This document shows, in pieces, positions 15,621-23,611 of a stretch of DNA of 34,405 nt (position 1 is its first letter; the number at the start of each line of letters is the position of its first letter). Below the pieces are notes generated by a model that made no database searches, was not told the DNA's origin, and worked only from the letters and a program-made list of their open reading frames with translations. The DNA comes from JBBRHF01 sp038223055 (GTDB lineage Bacteria > Actinomycetota > Actinomycetes > JACCUZ01): the NCBI GenBank assembly GCA_038223055.1, contig JBBRHF010000018.1:1-34405 (forward strand). The letters run 5' to 3'. Both the position numbers and the translations under genes were made by a program.

Positions 15621-16835
15621 TCACTCGGCGTACATCTGCAGGTCGCTGGCGAACCGCTCGGTCATCTCGATCACCCGCGCCAGTTCCGAGTGGCGCACCA
15701 TGACGGCGCCGTCCCCGATCACGGTCGCTCTCCAATCGCGCCGTGGGGCGCCGAGGGGCAGCAGGTCTACCGCCGTGACCGCGTCGCCATAGGCCTCCAG
15801 CAGCGGCCCGAGACCGACGATTCGGGCGATGTGGCCGGCGCCGTGCGCCCGCTTGAAGATGCTGCCCGCGTTGAAGCCCCGCTCCAGGGGCCGGGACAGG
15901 CGACCATGTACGACGGCCTCGGCCCAGCCGACGTAGAGGTCCCCGTCGGTGGAGTAGTTGAGCAGGTCGACGACCCGCGCTCCCGGCGGGCGGGCACCGA
16001 TCTCGCCGAAGACCGCCTCACCAGCGGCCGTGAGGTACCACTCCATGTGCGTGAACCCGGTGTGGAAACCCAGCGCGGACAGCACCTGCGCCCCCATCGC
16101 GCGACCGCCCTGCAGGTGTGGGACCGTGATGTCGCGCAGGGCTATCGAGACCGGGCTGATCCACTCGTGCATCCGCATCTGCAGCGGACGGGGGCGGTAC
16201 CACAGGATGTTCTCGAACAGGATCTCCCCGCCCGCGCACACCGTGTCGTAGGTGAACTCCTCCCCGTCGACGAACTCCTCGACGCTGACCCTGCCCACGT
16301 GGCGCAGCAGCGGCAGCACGTCGTCCAGATCCTGGGTGGAGTTCACCCGAAACGTGTCCGCCGAGCCGGCGCCGTCGATGGGCTTGACGATCAGCGGGAA
16401 CCCGATCCGCTCCGCCGCCTCCCACACCTCGCCCACCGTGGTGGCGCTCGCGTGCCTCGGGGTGCGGATGCCGGCCGCATCCAGGACCTGCTTCATCTTT
16501 TCCTTGTCCCGGAAGGGGATCGTCTGCTCTACGGTCATCCCTGGCAGGCCGAAGGACTGTCGGATCCGGGCCGCGAGGATCATGTAGGGCTCCCACAGGC
16601 ACTCCACCTGATCGATCGGCACGTGGTGGGCCACACCGTGCAGCGCGGCGAGAACGGCTCCCTCGTCGGCGAGCGAGACGTGCTCGTAGTGCGTGAGTGC
16701 CTCGCGAGCCGCGGTCGGCAGCGCCTCTGGCGACTGGTCGCCGACACCGATCACCGTGGCACCCACGGCCGCCAGCCCGCGAGCGAAGTAGGCCATCTCG
16801 GCCGGGTAGCCCGGCGAGAGCAGGACGACGTTCAT
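15621..16835 (-). CDS. ATP-grasp ligase 1
   Basis: This 404-residue ATP-grasp enzyme is expected to join a carboxylate to an amine through an acyl phosphate. The N-terminal Rossmann-like domain starts MNVVLLSPGYP and has the glycine-rich AVGATVIGVGD. The helix DKEKMKQVLDAAGIRTPRH opens the ATP-grasp fold. The ATP-binding Lys151 lies in IVKPIDGAGSADT, the adenine hinge region is SVEEFVDGEEFTYDTV, and the metal-binding strand is FGEIGARPPG (Glu278, Arg282). The Asn usual in E-x-N is Gly here. ATG 16835 follows a strong GAGGAG. It is 43 bp downstream of ATP-grasp 2 on the same strand. The substrate cannot be predicted. Confidence 0.85.
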   Translation of the reverse strand: MNVVLLSPGYPAEMAYFARGLAAVGATVIGVGDQSPEALPTAAREALTHYEHVSLADEGAVLAALHGVAHHVPIDQVECLWEPYMILAARIRQSFGLPGMTVEQTIPFRDKEKMKQVLDAAGIRTPRHASATTVGEVWEAAERIGFPLIVKPIDGAGSADTFRVNSTQDLDDVLPLLRHVGRVSVEEFVDGEEFTYDTVCAGGEILFENILWYRPRPLQMRMHEWISPVSIALRDITVPHLQGGRAMGAQVLSALGFHTGFTHMEWYLTAAGEAVFGEIGARPPGARVVDLLNYSTDGDLYVGWAEAVVHGRLSRPLERGFNAGSIFKRAHGAGHIARIVGLGPLLEAYGDAVTAVDLLPLGAPRRDWRATVIGDGAVMVRHSELARVIEMTERFASDLQMYAE

Positions 16836-16878
16836 TGCCGCTCCTCGTTGAAGAAGCCCTGTACTGGCCCGTCCACGG

Positions 16879-18108
16879 TCACTGTGCTTCCTCGAGCTCG
16901 ACCCGCACGCCACTAATGATGCGGGTCAGGGCGTCCCGCACCACCTCGGTGTCAGGATCTCGGACAATGACGTAGCCCTCGCCCTCGTAGCCCGAGGACG
17001 CCGGCTGACCGGGCTGGGGCAGCCGCGCCTCGACCACCAGGTGCCCGATCTGGGCCTGGACCTCGTCGGCGCCGTGCACCGCCCGCACCCGGCCCCGACC
17101 CTGCCCGCGCAAGTAGGCCGTCCCCGCGGCGAACGCCCGCTCGGGTGCCTCCCACCGGTCCAGGACGACGAGCTCGGCCCAGGCCCGGTAGAAGTCGATG
17201 TCATGGGCGTAGCCCAGCATCGAGCTGAGCTGCGCTCCGGGCGGGCGGGCCGCGACCTCGGACACTGCGACCGTCCCGTCGGGGCGGCGGAACCACTCCA
17301 TGTGGGTCAGCGCGTCGCGCACGCCCAGGGCGCGCAGGGCGGCCGGCCCCACCTCGTGGATGCCCGCATGGTCGGGTCCGGCGATGTCGCGCGGCAACAG
17401 GACCGTCCACTGCACCCACGGGTTGCGCAGCACCTCCAGCGGCGGCGGATGGTAGTCCGCGACCGACGCCCACCCGGTTCGCCCGCCCAGGGTGACGCTG
17501 TCGAAGGTGTGCTCCTCGCCCACCAGGAACTCCTCCAGCAACCCCGGGGCGTCCGGCCGGGGTGGTACGGCCGCAAGCCAGCCGCGCAACGCTCCCTCCT
17601 CGTCCAGCCGGTACGTCGACTGGGCGCCGGCTCCAGCCGGGGGCTTCGCCACGAGCGGGAAGCCAACCTCCTCGGCGAACGCGATGGCCTCGGCCGGCTC
17701 GCGGACCAGCTGATGGCGGGCGCATGGCACCCCTGCGGCACGCAGCACCGTCTTCATCCGCGCCTTGTCGCGCACGTTGCGCGCGGTCGCCACGTCCATG
17801 CCCTCGATGCCGAGGCCCTCCCGCACCTGCGCGAGGGGCACCTGAAGCTGCTCGAGGGCGCCGACCAGCCGCTCCACCCGGCCCAGCTGGGCGCTGAGCC
17901 CGGTCGTCGCCGCCGCGATCGCCCGCGGATCCAGCGGGTCGTCCACCCGCCAATGGCCGGCGAGATCCTCGGTGAGGCTGGGCGGGAGGGCGGCCAGCGG
18001 TTCAGCCGTGATCACCCCGAGACGGACTCCTGGCAGCGCCGCGGCGGCGGCGACGAACCGCGCGGTGGCCTCGAGCAGGAAGGGCGCGACGAAGGCAGCG
18101 ACGACCAT
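16879..18108 (-). CDS. ATP-grasp ligase 2
   Basis: This 409-residue paralogue of the other two has DKARMKTVLRAAGVPCARH, Lys155 in VAKPPAGAGAQST, LLEEFLVGEEHTFDSV, LTHMEWF and the metal strand VSEVAARPPG (Glu284, Arg288). The preATP-grasp domain starts MVVAAFVAPFLLEATARF, the counterpart of MNVVFVEPFFPP in ligase 3. ATG 18108 is preferred over an upstream ATG at 18156 because a TACTTT -10 lies exactly 7 nt before it and there is no ribosome-binding site. It is the first gene of a leftward two-gene unit, divergent from ligase 3. Confidence 0.85.
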   Translation of the reverse strand: MVVAAFVAPFLLEATARFVAAAAALPGVRLGVITAEPLAALPPSLTEDLAGHWRVDDPLDPRAIAAATTGLSAQLGRVERLVGALEQLQVPLAQVREGLGIEGMDVATARNVRDKARMKTVLRAAGVPCARHQLVREPAEAIAFAEEVGFPLVAKPPAGAGAQSTYRLDEEGALRGWLAAVPPRPDAPGLLEEFLVGEEHTFDSVTLGGRTGWASVADYHPPPLEVLRNPWVQWTVLLPRDIAGPDHAGIHEVGPAALRALGVRDALTHMEWFRRPDGTVAVSEVAARPPGAQLSSMLGYAHDIDFYRAWAELVVLDRWEAPERAFAAGTAYLRGQGRGRVRAVHGADEVQAQIGHLVVEARLPQPGQPASSGYEGEGYVIVRDPDTEVVRDALTRIISGVRVELEEAQ

Positions 18109-18115
18109 GGAGCGA

Positions 18116-18121
18116 AAAGTA
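18116..18121 (-). promoter_or_regulatory. Leaderless -10 element of ATP-grasp 2
   Basis: On the minus strand TACTTT is followed by exactly 7 nt and ATG 18108, the typical actinobacterial leaderless arrangement. Confidence 0.5.
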
Positions 18122-18150
18122 CCCGCCACGGCGCCGACGGCGACGGGCGC

Positions 18151-18156
18151 TAGCAT
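18151..18156 (+). promoter_or_regulatory. Leaderless -10 element of ATP-grasp 3
   Basis: TAGCAT is followed by exactly 7 nt and GTG 18164. The two divergent -10 elements are about 30 bp apart, so their promoters must overlap and one regulator could control both units. Confidence 0.5.
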
Positions 18157-18163
18157 CTGGCTC

Positions 18164-19387
18164 GTGAATGTGGTCTTCGTGGAGCCTTTCTTCCCCCCGA
18201 CACAGCGCCATTTCGTGCGCGCACTCGCCGAGGCCGGCGCCAGCGTGATCGGCGTCGGGGAGACCTCCCAGGACTCGCTGGACGACCAGCTGCGCAGCTG
18301 GATGGCGCACTACCACCAGGTCCCGAGCGTGGTCGACGTCGGCGTCATGACCGACACGGTGCGCTGGATCCAGGACAAGGTCTGGGTCGACCGGCTGGAG
18401 GCGACGATCGAGTCGCACACCCTCGCCGCTGCGCAGGTGCGCGAGACCTGCACCATCCCCGGAACGTCGCTGCGCACGGCGTGGCTGTGCCGGGACAAAC
18501 CCTCGATGAAGCAGGCGCTGCGGGCTGCTGGCATCCCGACCGCCGCGACCGCCGCCGCCGATAGCGCCGCAGCCGTGCACGCCTTCGCCGGCGAGGTGGG
18601 CTTCCCGCTCATCCTCAAGCCGCGCAGCGGCGCCGGCGCGCTGGACACGATGAGGGTGGACAACGCAGCCGAGCTCGAGACGGCGCTCGGGGTGTTCGGC
18701 GGTCAAGGCGTGGCATCCATCGCGGTCGAGGAGTTCGTCGAGGGTCACGAGGGCTTCTACGACACGCTTTCGATCGACGGTCGCCCCGCGCTGGACTTCG
18801 TCTCCCACTACTTTCCCAACGTGCTCGACGCCATGCGCACGCGTTGGATCTCGCCGCAGTTCATCGCGACCAACCGGGTTGACTCCGAGGGCGACTACGC
18901 CCAGCTGCGCGAGATGGGGCTGCGGGTCAACGAGGTGCTGGGCATCGGGACCTGCGCCACCCACATGGAGTGGTTCTTCGGACCCAAGGGACTGCGCTTC
19001 TCCGAGATCGGCGCCCGCCCCCCGGGGGTCGGCGCCTGGGATCTCTACTCCGCCGGCAACGACCTCGACGTCTACGGCGAGTGGGCCAACGCCATCGTGC
19101 ACGGCAACGTCGGGGCCCGCCCGTCGCGGCGCTTCGCCACCGGGATCGTCGCGCTGCGCCCCGACCACGACGGGCAGATCACCGGCTACTCCGGCGTCGA
19201 CGAGGTGCAGTCCCGGCTCGGCGAATGGGTGATCGACGCCCATCTGCCCTCCCCCGGCACGCCCACCCAGCCGGTCGCCGCCGGCTACATGGCCAACGCC
19301 TACGTCCGGATGCGCCACCCCGACTACGACGTGCTGCACGGCCTGCTCGACGACGTGGGGCGCACCGTGCACGTTTACGCCGGGTGA
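18164..19387 (+). CDS. ATP-grasp ligase 3
   Basis: This is the third paralogue, 407 residues. It has MNVVFVEPFFPPTQ at the N-terminus, AEAGASVIGVGE, DKPSMKQALRAAGIPTAAT, Lys152 in ILKPRSGAGALDT, AVEEFVEGHEGFYDTL, ATHMEWFFGPKGLRF and the metal strand FSEIGARPPG (Glu281, Arg285). The N-terminus and core resemble ligase 1 most. GTG 18164 lies 7 nt after a -10 and aligns with the start of ligase 1. Its stop overlaps the start of the S51 hydrolase (GTGA), and that gene overlaps the next, so ligase, peptidase-like enzyme and esterase form one translationally coupled unit. Confidence 0.87.
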   Translation: MNVVFVEPFFPPTQRHFVRALAEAGASVIGVGETSQDSLDDQLRSWMAHYHQVPSVVDVGVMTDTVRWIQDKVWVDRLEATIESHTLAAAQVRETCTIPGTSLRTAWLCRDKPSMKQALRAAGIPTAATAAADSAAAVHAFAGEVGFPLILKPRSGAGALDTMRVDNAAELETALGVFGGQGVASIAVEEFVEGHEGFYDTLSIDGRPALDFVSHYFPNVLDAMRTRWISPQFIATNRVDSEGDYAQLREMGLRVNEVLGIGTCATHMEWFFGPKGLRFSEIGARPPGVGAWDLYSAGNDLDVYGEWANAIVHGNVGARPSRRFATGIVALRPDHDGQITGYSGVDEVQSRLGEWVIDAHLPSPGTPTQPVAAGYMANAYVRMRHPDYDVLHGLLDDVGRTVHVYAG

Positions 19388-20346
19388 GCCCACCTCCGCC
19401 GGGCGTGACCGTGCTCGGCCCGCAACGCCGGCCCACCCTGGGCCAGTTCGTCTGGCCGGATGCTGGTGGCTCACCCGGTGACCACACCGATGACCGGCCG
19501 ATCGCCGTAGTGACCGCCGGCTGGCTGGAGCGCGAGGCCGACGACGGCGAGGTCCGCTCCCTGCTCGGCAATCGCGGCGTCAACCTCGGCCTGCATGCGC
19601 GCTGGCTGGACGTGCGCGAACGGGACCGCGAGTTCGCCGGGGCCGCGCAGGAGCATCGCGCCGTCCTCGACGAGCTCCAGCAGAACTACCTCGTCGCGCT
19701 CGACCACGCGCTGACCGCGCTCCACGCTACGGCCGCGCGGGGTGGCGGGCGGCCCCGCACCGCCGTGGCTGCGATGGAGGACGCGCTGGCCGTCGTGCGG
19801 CTGGTGGACGAGCGCCATGCCATGCGCGTACGTCGCGCCCACGACGACTTCGCCGCGGCCTGGCTGCCGCAGGACCGCCCGGTGATCGCCGAGCACCGCG
19901 CGGACGTGCAGCGGAGGCTCGAGGACGCTGCCGGGCTGGTCGTCGCCGGCGGCCATGTCGGCGTCCTGCTGCGGGTGCTGCACCTGTTCCACGTGGCCCC
20001 GTTCGTCCCGCCCACCGTGGTGTCCTGGTCGGCCGGCGCGATGGCCCTCACCGAGCGGGTCGTGTTGTTCCACGACCGGGCGCCGCAGGGTCCCTCGCAC
20101 GCCGAACTCTACGACGCGGGCATCGGGCTGCTGCACGGAGTCGTCCTCCTGCCGCACGCACGGCGACGCCTGCGGGTCGATGACCTGCCCCACATGGCAG
20201 TGCTGGCCGCGCGGTTCGCGCCCGACCGGTGCGTGGTGCTCGACGACGGGATCCGGATCGACATCGGCCGCGACGGCGCGCTGCCGCCGGACGCACGGGT
20301 GGTCGGCGACCAAGGCCGCATCCTCGCCGTCGGGACTCAGTCATGA
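19384..20346 (+). CDS. Peptidase S51-like (PepE/cyanophycinase-type) serine hydrolase
   Basis: I recognise this 320-residue protein as an S51-type class I amidotransferase-like fold. GGHVGVLLRVLHLF (189-202) matches the family's GG-N-LL segment. SWSAGA (214-219) is nearly identical to the nucleophile elbow of E. coli dipeptidase E, giving Ser216. Asp244 in ELYDAGIGLL and His258 in VVLLPHARRRL fall where PepE has its Asp and His, and CVVLDDG follows as in the family. Residues about 75-165 are a helical insertion that ordinary S51 enzymes lack. S51 enzymes cleave Asp-X dipeptides or cyanophycin. Here it is coupled on both sides to a ligase and an esterase, so it may trim or recycle their product. 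Confidence 0.7.
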   Translation: MSPPPPGVTVLGPQRRPTLGQFVWPDAGGSPGDHTDDRPIAVVTAGWLEREADDGEVRSLLGNRGVNLGLHARWLDVRERDREFAGAAQEHRAVLDELQQNYLVALDHALTALHATAARGGGRPRTAVAAMEDALAVVRLVDERHAMRVRRAHDDFAAAWLPQDRPVIAEHRADVQRRLEDAAGLVVAGGHVGVLLRVLHLFHVAPFVPPTVVSWSAGAMALTERVVLFHDRAPQGPSHAELYDAGIGLLHGVVLLPHARRRLRVDDLPHMAVLAARFAPDRCVVLDDGIRIDIGRDGALPPDARVVGDQGRILAVGTQS

Positions 20347-21500
20347 CAGCGTCCGCGTCGGGCCGGCTGGCCATCAACCGGCTCAAGGCGCGCAAACCGG
20401 TCGACGGCGCTGCCGTCGATCGGTTCCTCTCCCGGCACGCCGTGCCGATCGTCGAGGGCACCCGATGCACCTTCGCATTCCGCGGCGAGGTCGACGAGGT
20501 GTGGCTGGTCCAGCGGATCCTGGGCCTGCCGGACCGGATGCCGTTCCGGCGGCTCCGCGACACGGACCTGTGGTACCTCGTGCTCGAGCTGCCGGAGGGC
20601 TCCCGGATCGAGTACCAGATCGAGATCCGGCAGGGCGACCGCTACGAGCGGTTCAACGACCCGCGCAACCCCGAGGTCTCGCACAGCCCGATGGGCAGTT
20701 CCTCGGTCTGCTTCGCGCACGGCTACAGCACCCCGGACTGGACCCGCCATGATCCCGAGGCGCGACCCGGTGAGCTCACCAACCTCGTCGTGCCCAGCCG
20801 GGCGCTGCGCCGCGACTGCGACGTCACGCTCTATCTGCCGGCCCGGTTCCACCGCACGGGCTCCTATCCCCTGCTCGTCGTGCACGACGGGGGCGACTTC
20901 CTGGCCTACGCCGGGGCCAAGGTGGTGCTGGACAACCTGATCCACCGGTTGGAGATCGCCGAGATGGTGGTCGCGTTCGTGCATCCCCAGGACCGGCTGA
21001 TCGAATACGCCAACTCCACCGGGCACGCGCGCTACCTCACGCACGAGCTCGTCCCCCAGCTGGAGGTCAGCCTCCCGCTGTCCGGCGCGCGGTCCGGTCG
21101 GGGCCTGCTCGGATCCAGCTTCGGCGGCATCGCGGCCCTGTCCGCCGCCTACCGGTCACCGGAGACCTACGGTCGGCTCGCGGTGCTGTCCGGGTCCTTC
21201 GTGTTCACCGACATCGACGTCGACCACGGAGGCGGCCCGGCCTTCGACCCCGTGGTGAAGTTCGTCAACCGCTACCGAGCCAAGCCCCGGCACGTGGCCG
21301 ACCGGGTCTTTCAGAGCTGCGGGATCTACGAGCCGCTGATCGGGCCCAACCGCTCGATGCTGCCGAGCTTCGAGTCGACCGGCATGGACGTGCGCTACGT
21401 CGAGGCACGCGACGGGCACAGCTGGGAGGCCTGGCGCGACCGGCTACGCGACGCCTTGTCCTATCTTTATCCCGGACCACAGAAGCTGGTCTACGAATAG
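20343..21500 (+). CDS. Enterochelin-esterase-like hydrolase (second hydrolase of the ATP-grasp cluster)
   Basis: This 385-residue protein has an N-terminal beta-sandwich domain (about 35-130, TRCTFAFRGEVDEVWLVQRI, LWYLVLELPEGSRIEYQIEI) like the CBM48/Ig-like domain of Fes. It is followed by an esterase-D catalytic domain: PLLVVHDGGDF, nucleophile GSSFGG (Ser259) and DGHSW (His359). There is no signal peptide. It starts on an ATG that overlaps the S51 stop (ATGA). Fes enzymes hydrolyse iron-loaded enterobactin in the cytoplasm. No siderophore synthase or transporter is visible here, so the true substrate is open. Its H-[DS]-W end resembles the esterase at 14,888. Confidence 0.83.
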   Translation: MTASASGRLAINRLKARKPVDGAAVDRFLSRHAVPIVEGTRCTFAFRGEVDEVWLVQRILGLPDRMPFRRLRDTDLWYLVLELPEGSRIEYQIEIRQGDRYERFNDPRNPEVSHSPMGSSSVCFAHGYSTPDWTRHDPEARPGELTNLVVPSRALRRDCDVTLYLPARFHRTGSYPLLVVHDGGDFLAYAGAKVVLDNLIHRLEIAEMVVAFVHPQDRLIEYANSTGHARYLTHELVPQLEVSLPLSGARSGRGLLGSSFGGIAALSAAYRSPETYGRLAVLSGSFVFTDIDVDHGGGPAFDPVVKFVNRYRAKPRHVADRVFQSCGIYEPLIGPNRSMLPSFESTGMDVRYVEARDGHSWEAWRDRLRDALSYLYPGPQKLVYE

Positions 21501-21552
21501 GTCGGCTGGTCGTCGTACGGCACAATGGTCGTCCACCACACGAGGAGAATCG

Positions 21553-21915
21553 GTGACCGCGGAACACCCCAACTGGCCGGAGCACGAGCACGACGCTGTG
21601 GCGCACGAGCACCCGCACTACCACCTGACGCACAACTTCATCGAGCGGGTCAGCGGGTTCGAGCACCTGGCCTACCAGCACACCCATGAGCACACCCACG
21701 GCGCCGGGTCGCATAGTCACTATCCGCACGAGGACTTCGCCAGCGAGCACCTGGGCGAGGCGCACGAGCACGAGCATTCGCCCGCGGGGGCCGCGCTCGC
21801 GCCGAAGGCGGCGAAAGCGGTGAAGTCGGCCGCCAAGAAGGTGGTCGCCGCGCCGCGCAAGGCAGCAACAGCCCCCCGCAAGCCGACCACTCCGCCGGGC
21901 CCGGCGCCGGAGTAG
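21553..21915 (+). CDS. His-rich protein with Lys/Ala/Pro-rich tail
   Basis: This 120-residue protein belongs to no family I recognise. The first 76 residues hold 20 histidines, many as HEH or HTH (EHEHDAVAHEHPHYH, HTHEHTHGAGSHSHYPH, EAHEHEH), which suggests metal binding. Residues about 84-120 are a histone-H1-like tail (KAAKAVKSAAKKVVAAPRK, then PRKPTTPPGP) that could bind nucleic acid or another polyanion. GTG 21553 follows GAGGAG by 5 nt. It lies 52 bp after the esterase in the same direction, so it may be part of that unit; a CACAAT at 21521-21526 might also give it its own promoter. Confidence 0.75.
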   Translation: MTAEHPNWPEHEHDAVAHEHPHYHLTHNFIERVSGFEHLAYQHTHEHTHGAGSHSHYPHEDFASEHLGEAHEHEHSPAGAALAPKAAKAVKSAAKKVVAAPRKAATAPRKPTTPPGPAPE

Positions 21916-21961
21916 GTCATCGGATGGCGGGGACGGTTGCGCGGGCACGGTCGAACAGGCC

Positions 21962-22708
21962 ATGACGTCCCCGCGCGCGACCCAGATCCTGTCCGACGTG
22001 ATCGACGGGGCACCCGACGGGGCCGAGCTGCCACAGCGGCTCGTAGTGGCGTGCGCACTCGGTGTGCCGGTAACCTGGGCTGGTCTGGCCCTGGTGACCG
22101 AGCATGGGCCCGGCGCGATGCTCGCGGCCACCGACGGACCGGCCGCTGTCCTGGACGAGCTGCAGTTCACGCTCGGGGAAGGTCCGTGCATTGACTCCTA
22201 TGCGACGGGACGTCCGGTTCTGCACCCCGACCTCAAGCGCTCCGGGCCGGGACGTTGGCCCGGGTTCGCCATGGGGGCCTTGCAGGCCGGGGTGCAGGCC
22301 GCGTTCGCCTTCCCGCTGCGCGTGGGCGCGATCAAGTTCGGCACCCTCGACCTCTATCGCGACGAGGTCGGCGCCCTGTCCGACGACTCGCTCCGCGAAG
22401 CGCTGTTCTTCGCCGACGCCGCTACCCAGCTGCTCCTGCACCTGCACGCGGAACACCCTCCCGACGCGCTCGACCCGGGTTGGCTCTCCAAGGGTGCCAA
22501 CCGCAGCGAAGTGCACCAGGCGACCGGTATGATCAGCGTCCAGGCCGGAGTGGGCCTGCGCGAAGCCCTGCTGCTGCTGCGGGCCCGAGCCTTCGCTGCG
22601 GAGCGGTCGGTCGCTGCAGTCGCACGCGACGTCGTGGAGCGAGTTCTTCGGTTCGACTCAGACATCGGCCACGCGCCCGGCAGTCCCCAAGGCGGTGCGG
22701 CGTGGTGA
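21962..22708 (+). CDS. GAF-ANTAR transcription antitermination regulator 1
   Basis: This 248-residue protein has an N-terminal GAF sensor domain (about 20-165, LGEGPCIDSYATGRPVLHPDL, AFAFPLRVGAIKFGTLDLYR) and a C-terminal ANTAR RNA-binding domain (about 175-230, RSEVHQATGMISVQAGVGLREALLLLRARAFAAERSV). ANTAR proteins bind paired RNA hairpins to prevent termination. The domain pair is characteristic of Actinobacteria. No clear ribosome-binding site is seen. A second protein of the same architecture follows 63 bp later. Confidence 0.88.
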   Translation: MTSPRATQILSDVIDGAPDGAELPQRLVVACALGVPVTWAGLALVTEHGPGAMLAATDGPAAVLDELQFTLGEGPCIDSYATGRPVLHPDLKRSGPGRWPGFAMGALQAGVQAAFAFPLRVGAIKFGTLDLYRDEVGALSDDSLREALFFADAATQLLLHLHAEHPPDALDPGWLSKGANRSEVHQATGMISVQAGVGLREALLLLRARAFAAERSVAAVARDVVERVLRFDSDIGHAPGSPQGGAAW

Positions 22709-22771
22709 TCGGAGGCGAACCGGAGATGGTGATCGAGATGGCGATGGGGATGCTCAGATCGAGGTCCAGCC

Positions 22772-23494
22772 GTGGCTGAGGAACACCGTCTTGCCCAGGT
22801 CTTCGTCGAACTCGCCGACACGCTGGTCGCCGAGTTCGACGTCATGGAGTTCCTGCAGGTGCTGGTCGAGCGGTGTGTCGAGTTGCTCCACGTCGACGCG
22901 GCCGGGCTGCTGCTCGCCGACCACCGCGGCACGCTGCAGGCGATGACGTCCTCGATCGAGTCGGTCCGCAGTCTCGAGCTGTTCGAGTTGCAACACGACG
23001 AGGGTCCGTGCCTGGACTGCTTCGCGACAGGACAGCCGATCACCAACGTCGACCTGTCCCAGTCCGCCGAGAGGTGGCCGGTGTTCGCCCCCGCCGCCCT
23101 GGAGTCCGGGTTCCGGATGTGCCATGCCATCCCGATGCGACTGCGCCAGCAGGTGATCGGCGCGCTGAACCTCTTCCATACGAGGGTCGAGCCGTTCAGC
23201 GAGGACGACATCGCGATCGGTCAGGCGATGGCGGACATCGCCACGATCGGGCTGCTCAACGAGCGGGCAGTCCGCGAGCGCGACGTGCTCGCCACCCAGC
23301 TGGAGGGGGCCCTGGACAGCCGCGTCATCATCGAGCAGGCCAAGGGGGTGATCGCCGAGAGGGCCGGGATCTCGGTCCTGGAGGCCTTCACGCTGATGCG
23401 CATGCACGCCCGTAGCTCCAACCGTCCTCTGTCGGGGGTCGCGCTCGCCGTCGTCAACGGGACCCTGGAAGCGAGTTCGATCCGGCGCACCTGA
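22772..23494 (+). CDS. GAF-ANTAR transcription antitermination regulator 2
   Basis: This 240-residue protein has a GAF domain (about 20-165, VDAAGLLLADHRGTLQAM, HDEGPCLDCFATGQPITNVDL) and an ANTAR domain (about 175-230, VIIEQAKGVIAERAGISVLEAF, LMRMHARSSNRPLSGVA). It resembles its neighbour in layout (EGPC-D-ATG segment) but differs in most positions, so any duplication is old. GTG 22772 is the start. No strong ribosome-binding site is evident, and coupling with the upstream gene is possible. Confidence 0.9.
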   Translation: MAEEHRLAQVFVELADTLVAEFDVMEFLQVLVERCVELLHVDAAGLLLADHRGTLQAMTSSIESVRSLELFELQHDEGPCLDCFATGQPITNVDLSQSAERWPVFAPAALESGFRMCHAIPMRLRQQVIGALNLFHTRVEPFSEDDIAIGQAMADIATIGLLNERAVRERDVLATQLEGALDSRVIIEQAKGVIAERAGISVLEAFTLMRMHARSSNRPLSGVALAVVNGTLEASSIRRT

Positions 23495-23611
23495 GCCGGC
23501 TCATCCCGGCGCGCCGGACCATCCTCGCGAGGCACCGCCACCTAGTTGGCGCTCGCCCGCCGGGACGTCGCGACCCGGTTTGCGGTCGCCGACTGGCAGA
23601 CTCCCCCCATC

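Noticed and set aside
14888..21500. Siderophore biosynthesis cluster
   Set aside because: A Fes-like esterase is present, but there is no NRPS, IucA/IucC-type synthetase, isochorismate gene or iron transporter, so the name is not supported.
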